Assembly: GCA_024734555.1 (NCBI GenBank) | Contig: JANPWX010000254.1 | Coordinates: forward strand, 184,959-248,958 | Length of the DNA: 64,000 nt | Origin: Trochalopteron elliotii | Taxonomy: Eukaryota > Chordata > Aves > Passeriformes > Leiothrichidae | Direction: 5' to 3' | Shown: in pieces, positions 61,501 through 64,000 of the stretch | Layout of the letters: every line of letters starts with the position of its first letter | Position numbering within the stretch: position 1 is the first letter of the stretch | Position numbers and translations under genes: made by a program | The notes under the pieces: model-generated | The model's input: the letters and a program-made list of their open reading frames with translations, nothing else | Database searches by the model: none | What the model was told of the DNA's origin: nothing

Positions 61501-63769
61501 TAAACAGCACACTCTAAGGAATAATGCTATAAGCCAAAGCATGGGAAATAATACAGGTCTCTCGCTACTGGTGCCAATTAATGTTTTACAGCACTTTGAA
61601 ATTCTCATCTTTTGGTTCATTTAATGTATTGTCATGAGCACCAAGAGTCATATAGATTCAGATGGCAGAAAATTTGAGCTTCATTTCTGCATCTCTCTAA
61701 TCCCCATTTGCATGACCTCATCATGATTTGCTGTTGTGGTTCACTGTGAGGCACTACTTTCATAGATCTTTATTTTCTAACTAATGAGATGTTCCACAAG
61801 CAGCAGAAACAATGAAACCCTGCACACTTATGTGCTTTGTCCCCTCCTCTCTCTGTCCCTCCACTGTGGAGGAGGGACCTAAATATACCCTACCAAACCT
61901 TTTAGATGTGATATGTGACAAAGTACTTTGAGCTGCATGCTTACTGATGGGCAAACCAGCTGCTGACTCTTCCTTCAGTGAGGCCTCTGTATTTCACAGT
62001 GGTATTACAAGAATGTGATTATCTTTGAGACTTATACTCATCTTTTGTTGTTTTACTCCATTGCTTCAGCGCAGTGAAAAGCATGTTCCTCCTCTCCTTG
62101 AAAAGCTGGACTGACGAGATTTCTCCAAATGCTGTACCAATGTGTTGTGGACAGCGTACATTATGTGCTCTGGTGACTGCTGCAGACAAGTAATTACACG
62201 GAGCTCTCAGGACAAGGAATCCTGTTTGGAAGAAGAGCATCCTTATCTGATATCAAAGGAGTCACAAACAGTCACTCAGATCTGACACTGGTGAAATTCT
62301 CATCATATTGATAACTTAAAATAAGCAAACTTGGGATAACAACATTCTTGTGGGCAAAAAACCTCCTACTTGCTTCTGTGTTGTGTTGGGGCATGTGTAC
62401 ATGGATTTCATTCCTTGAACCTGGGCAGATCAAGGTGCTTCTGACCCTCAACTAATGTAGACTATAATACATGTTCAGATATGTGTACAAGTTATTTAGT
62501 TTTATTTATTAACACTGCCTTTATTTTCTCTAATTATTCCACTGCTGCTGGATGGAAATGCTCCAAAACATTAAAGATAAATTTGATAAAACTGGTATCA
62601 TACTCACTTAACAAGTGAGGGTTTCTTGCTTTTTGCAGGCAAGTTTTATTTTTAAGGTTTTTATCTAATAATTGTTTTCATTACCTTTCTATATTAAATT
62701 ATTAATGATGCCTATTTCTGTAGTTGGGTACTAGGGCTAATGGAACCTTCTTACCTGGGAAAATTTTACCAAAGATTTCCTCTGCTGTGCTTTCCTGAAC
62801 CTACACTAAAGGCCCTTGCCAAAAGTTCCTGCAATTAAGCATGTCTCATGACATTCATGAGCAGAGCACCTCTTAAATATAAATCACATTCTGACCTGTG
62901 AAGCTTTGCTGAGGCTGCCATATTTTGGATTTCCAAAACTCTATGAGGAACATCAGTTGAATTCCACTTAAATATCTATGAATCCATTTCTTTTCTACTA
63001 TATCACAAAATCTTTTGCTTAAGGGCAGGACTGTGAGGTGTGGAGCTGAGCAATATGGTTCTGATTTATGTGGTGTAGATCAACTAATCAATGGCACAAA
63101 GCTCTCACATTCCCCTCTACCAGCAGTTTCTGTTCACATTCCCAAGTGTCCTAAAATCTCCCTCTGGGAAAGAATTTGGACTTTATCCCCTATCTTGTTC
63201 TTCCCAGAAAAATATTTCTTCTTCCTATATTTCAGAATTTTGTAGACTACTGTGCAACAGGAGCCAAGCTGAAGATACTGATCATGTTGTTCATATTAGT
63301 TTGCTGGAAAGGGACTCCTTGTCTTCCTCCTCCTCCCCCCCAAATCCTCTTGAAAAGGGCAAAGGAAGGGTCAGGAAAAAATATTAGGGATGTGTTAATT
63401 TGGATTAATCCTTTATTATCCACTATCATTGCTTCACATTAATATAAATCTACTTCTATCTCCTTCCATATATCATACAGGTGGTAAGGTGACAAATTTA
63501 TGGAAGCTGCTTTGGAGCCTATAGCTTAACTAACCCTCTCAAAAAGAATTACCTCTTCAAAGTCAAGCTGGACAGAAACCCACCCCTTAATACAGGTTGC
63601 GGGTTTTTACCCTACAAAGCAAGATCCTCAGCCAGACAGCACCAAAGCGTCCAAACGGTAAGCAATTTATTTTTTATCGGTTTTATTTCACGCAGCCGTG
63701 AATAGCAGAGGTATGTTTCCCCTCTGGACTAATAACAGAAGTCAAACCAAGCGAATTCCTAGACAGCTG
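58501..63769. other. Intergenic DNA leading to the CpG island, no gene proven
   Basis: An A-rich CAAA-type tract lies at 59168-59225. A 120-codon frame at 60177-60539 has no recognisable domain. A stretch at 62080-62280 looks compositionally unlike its surroundings and may be conserved non-coding DNA. Just before the CpG island, 63655-63664 reads 'acggtaagca', a good match to a splice donor on the plus strand. An exon there cannot be confirmed. Confidence 0.45.
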
Positions 63770-64000
63770 AATGAACACAAACCCGACGGGATTAGTTACA
63801 GACGCACCCGTACGCGGGGCTCGCGGGGTCCCGCTCCCCGAGGGAAGCGCAGCAGGCGGAGCGGGGGACGCGCAGCCCCTGCCGGCCGCTCCCGGGGGGA
63901 AAGGGGCTGCCAGGGCCACTCCAGCCTCGGGGCGCGTCCCCGCCCGGGGGCAGCCGGAGCATCGCTCCCTCGCTCTCCCCCGATGCCAGGGGCTTCCCAG
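63770..64000. promoter_or_regulatory. CpG island, probable promoter or first exon of a gene to the right
   Basis: From about 63780 the sequence changes abruptly from AT-rich to GC-rich. By hand count it holds about 27 CpG dinucleotides in the last 220 bases, while the preceding kilobases have almost none. A GC box CCCCGCCC is at 63938-63945 and no TATA box is evident. This is the signature of a vertebrate CpG-island promoter, continuing past the window edge. The minus-strand frame 63683-63919 and a short frame from an ATG in 'gcgatgctcc' (about 63960, minus) do not resemble a protein I know, so the gene and its direction cannot be named. Confidence 0.8.

Noticed and set aside
63683..63919. 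78-codon minus-strand frame in the CpG island
   Set aside because: The proline/alanine-rich start reflects GC-rich composition and the rest reads through non-island DNA; no known protein is recognised.

Overview
The window looks like nuclear DNA from a bird, most likely a songbird or another neoavian. The evidence is nine recognisable CR1 LINE copies (seven minus, two plus) plus one short CR1 tail fragment, several avian-type retroviral LTRs, AT-rich non-coding DNA with few repeats, and a dense CpG island that begins only at the right edge. There are no bacterial or plasmid features. No protein-coding host gene, tRNA or rRNA could be supported. Nearly all open frames are short chance frames in AT-rich DNA, frames through a pentanucleotide satellite, or decayed pieces of CR1 ORF2.

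Layout. Positions 1-13 kb are intergenic with one CR1 fragment (3.3 kb) and an 18-bp palindrome (9.75 kb). At 13.2-16.6 kb there are two minus-strand LTRs of different families; the second is a clean solo LTR with a perfect 6-bp target-site duplication (TSD). At 18.8-19.3 kb lies a 445-bp pentanucleotide array in four homogeneous blocks (AGGGA, AGGCA, AAGCA, AAGAA), each differing from its neighbour by one base. A CR1 is at 20.5 kb, a probable LTR at 22.7-23.1 kb, and fossil MIR-like SINE pieces at 24.7 and 28.7 kb. CR1 pieces follow at 29.5, 36.0 and 37.6-38.2 kb. A longer CR1 at 40.8-41.9 kb keeps a ruined reverse-transcriptase core and abuts a probable LTR. A 423-bp LTR flanked by a 5-bp duplication is at 44.8-45.3 kb. 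The 5' end of an ERVL-type provirus is at 46.2-47.7 kb (LTR, decayed primer-binding site, and a leader with a 168-bp duplication). CR1 pieces at 52.2, 53.1, 54.9 and 57.9 kb follow. The last ~230 bases are a CpG island that is probably the promoter or first exon of a gene lying to the right.

The window therefore reads as a gene desert or very long intron or flank upstream of a CpG-island promoter, shaped by CR1 and retroviral insertion. The elements are independent insertions of different ages and do not form a cooperating gene system. The CpG-rich solo LTR at 15.95 kb looks youngest; the ERVL and MIR pieces look oldest. No undescribed system was recognised. The most distinctive structure is the four-block pentamer array.
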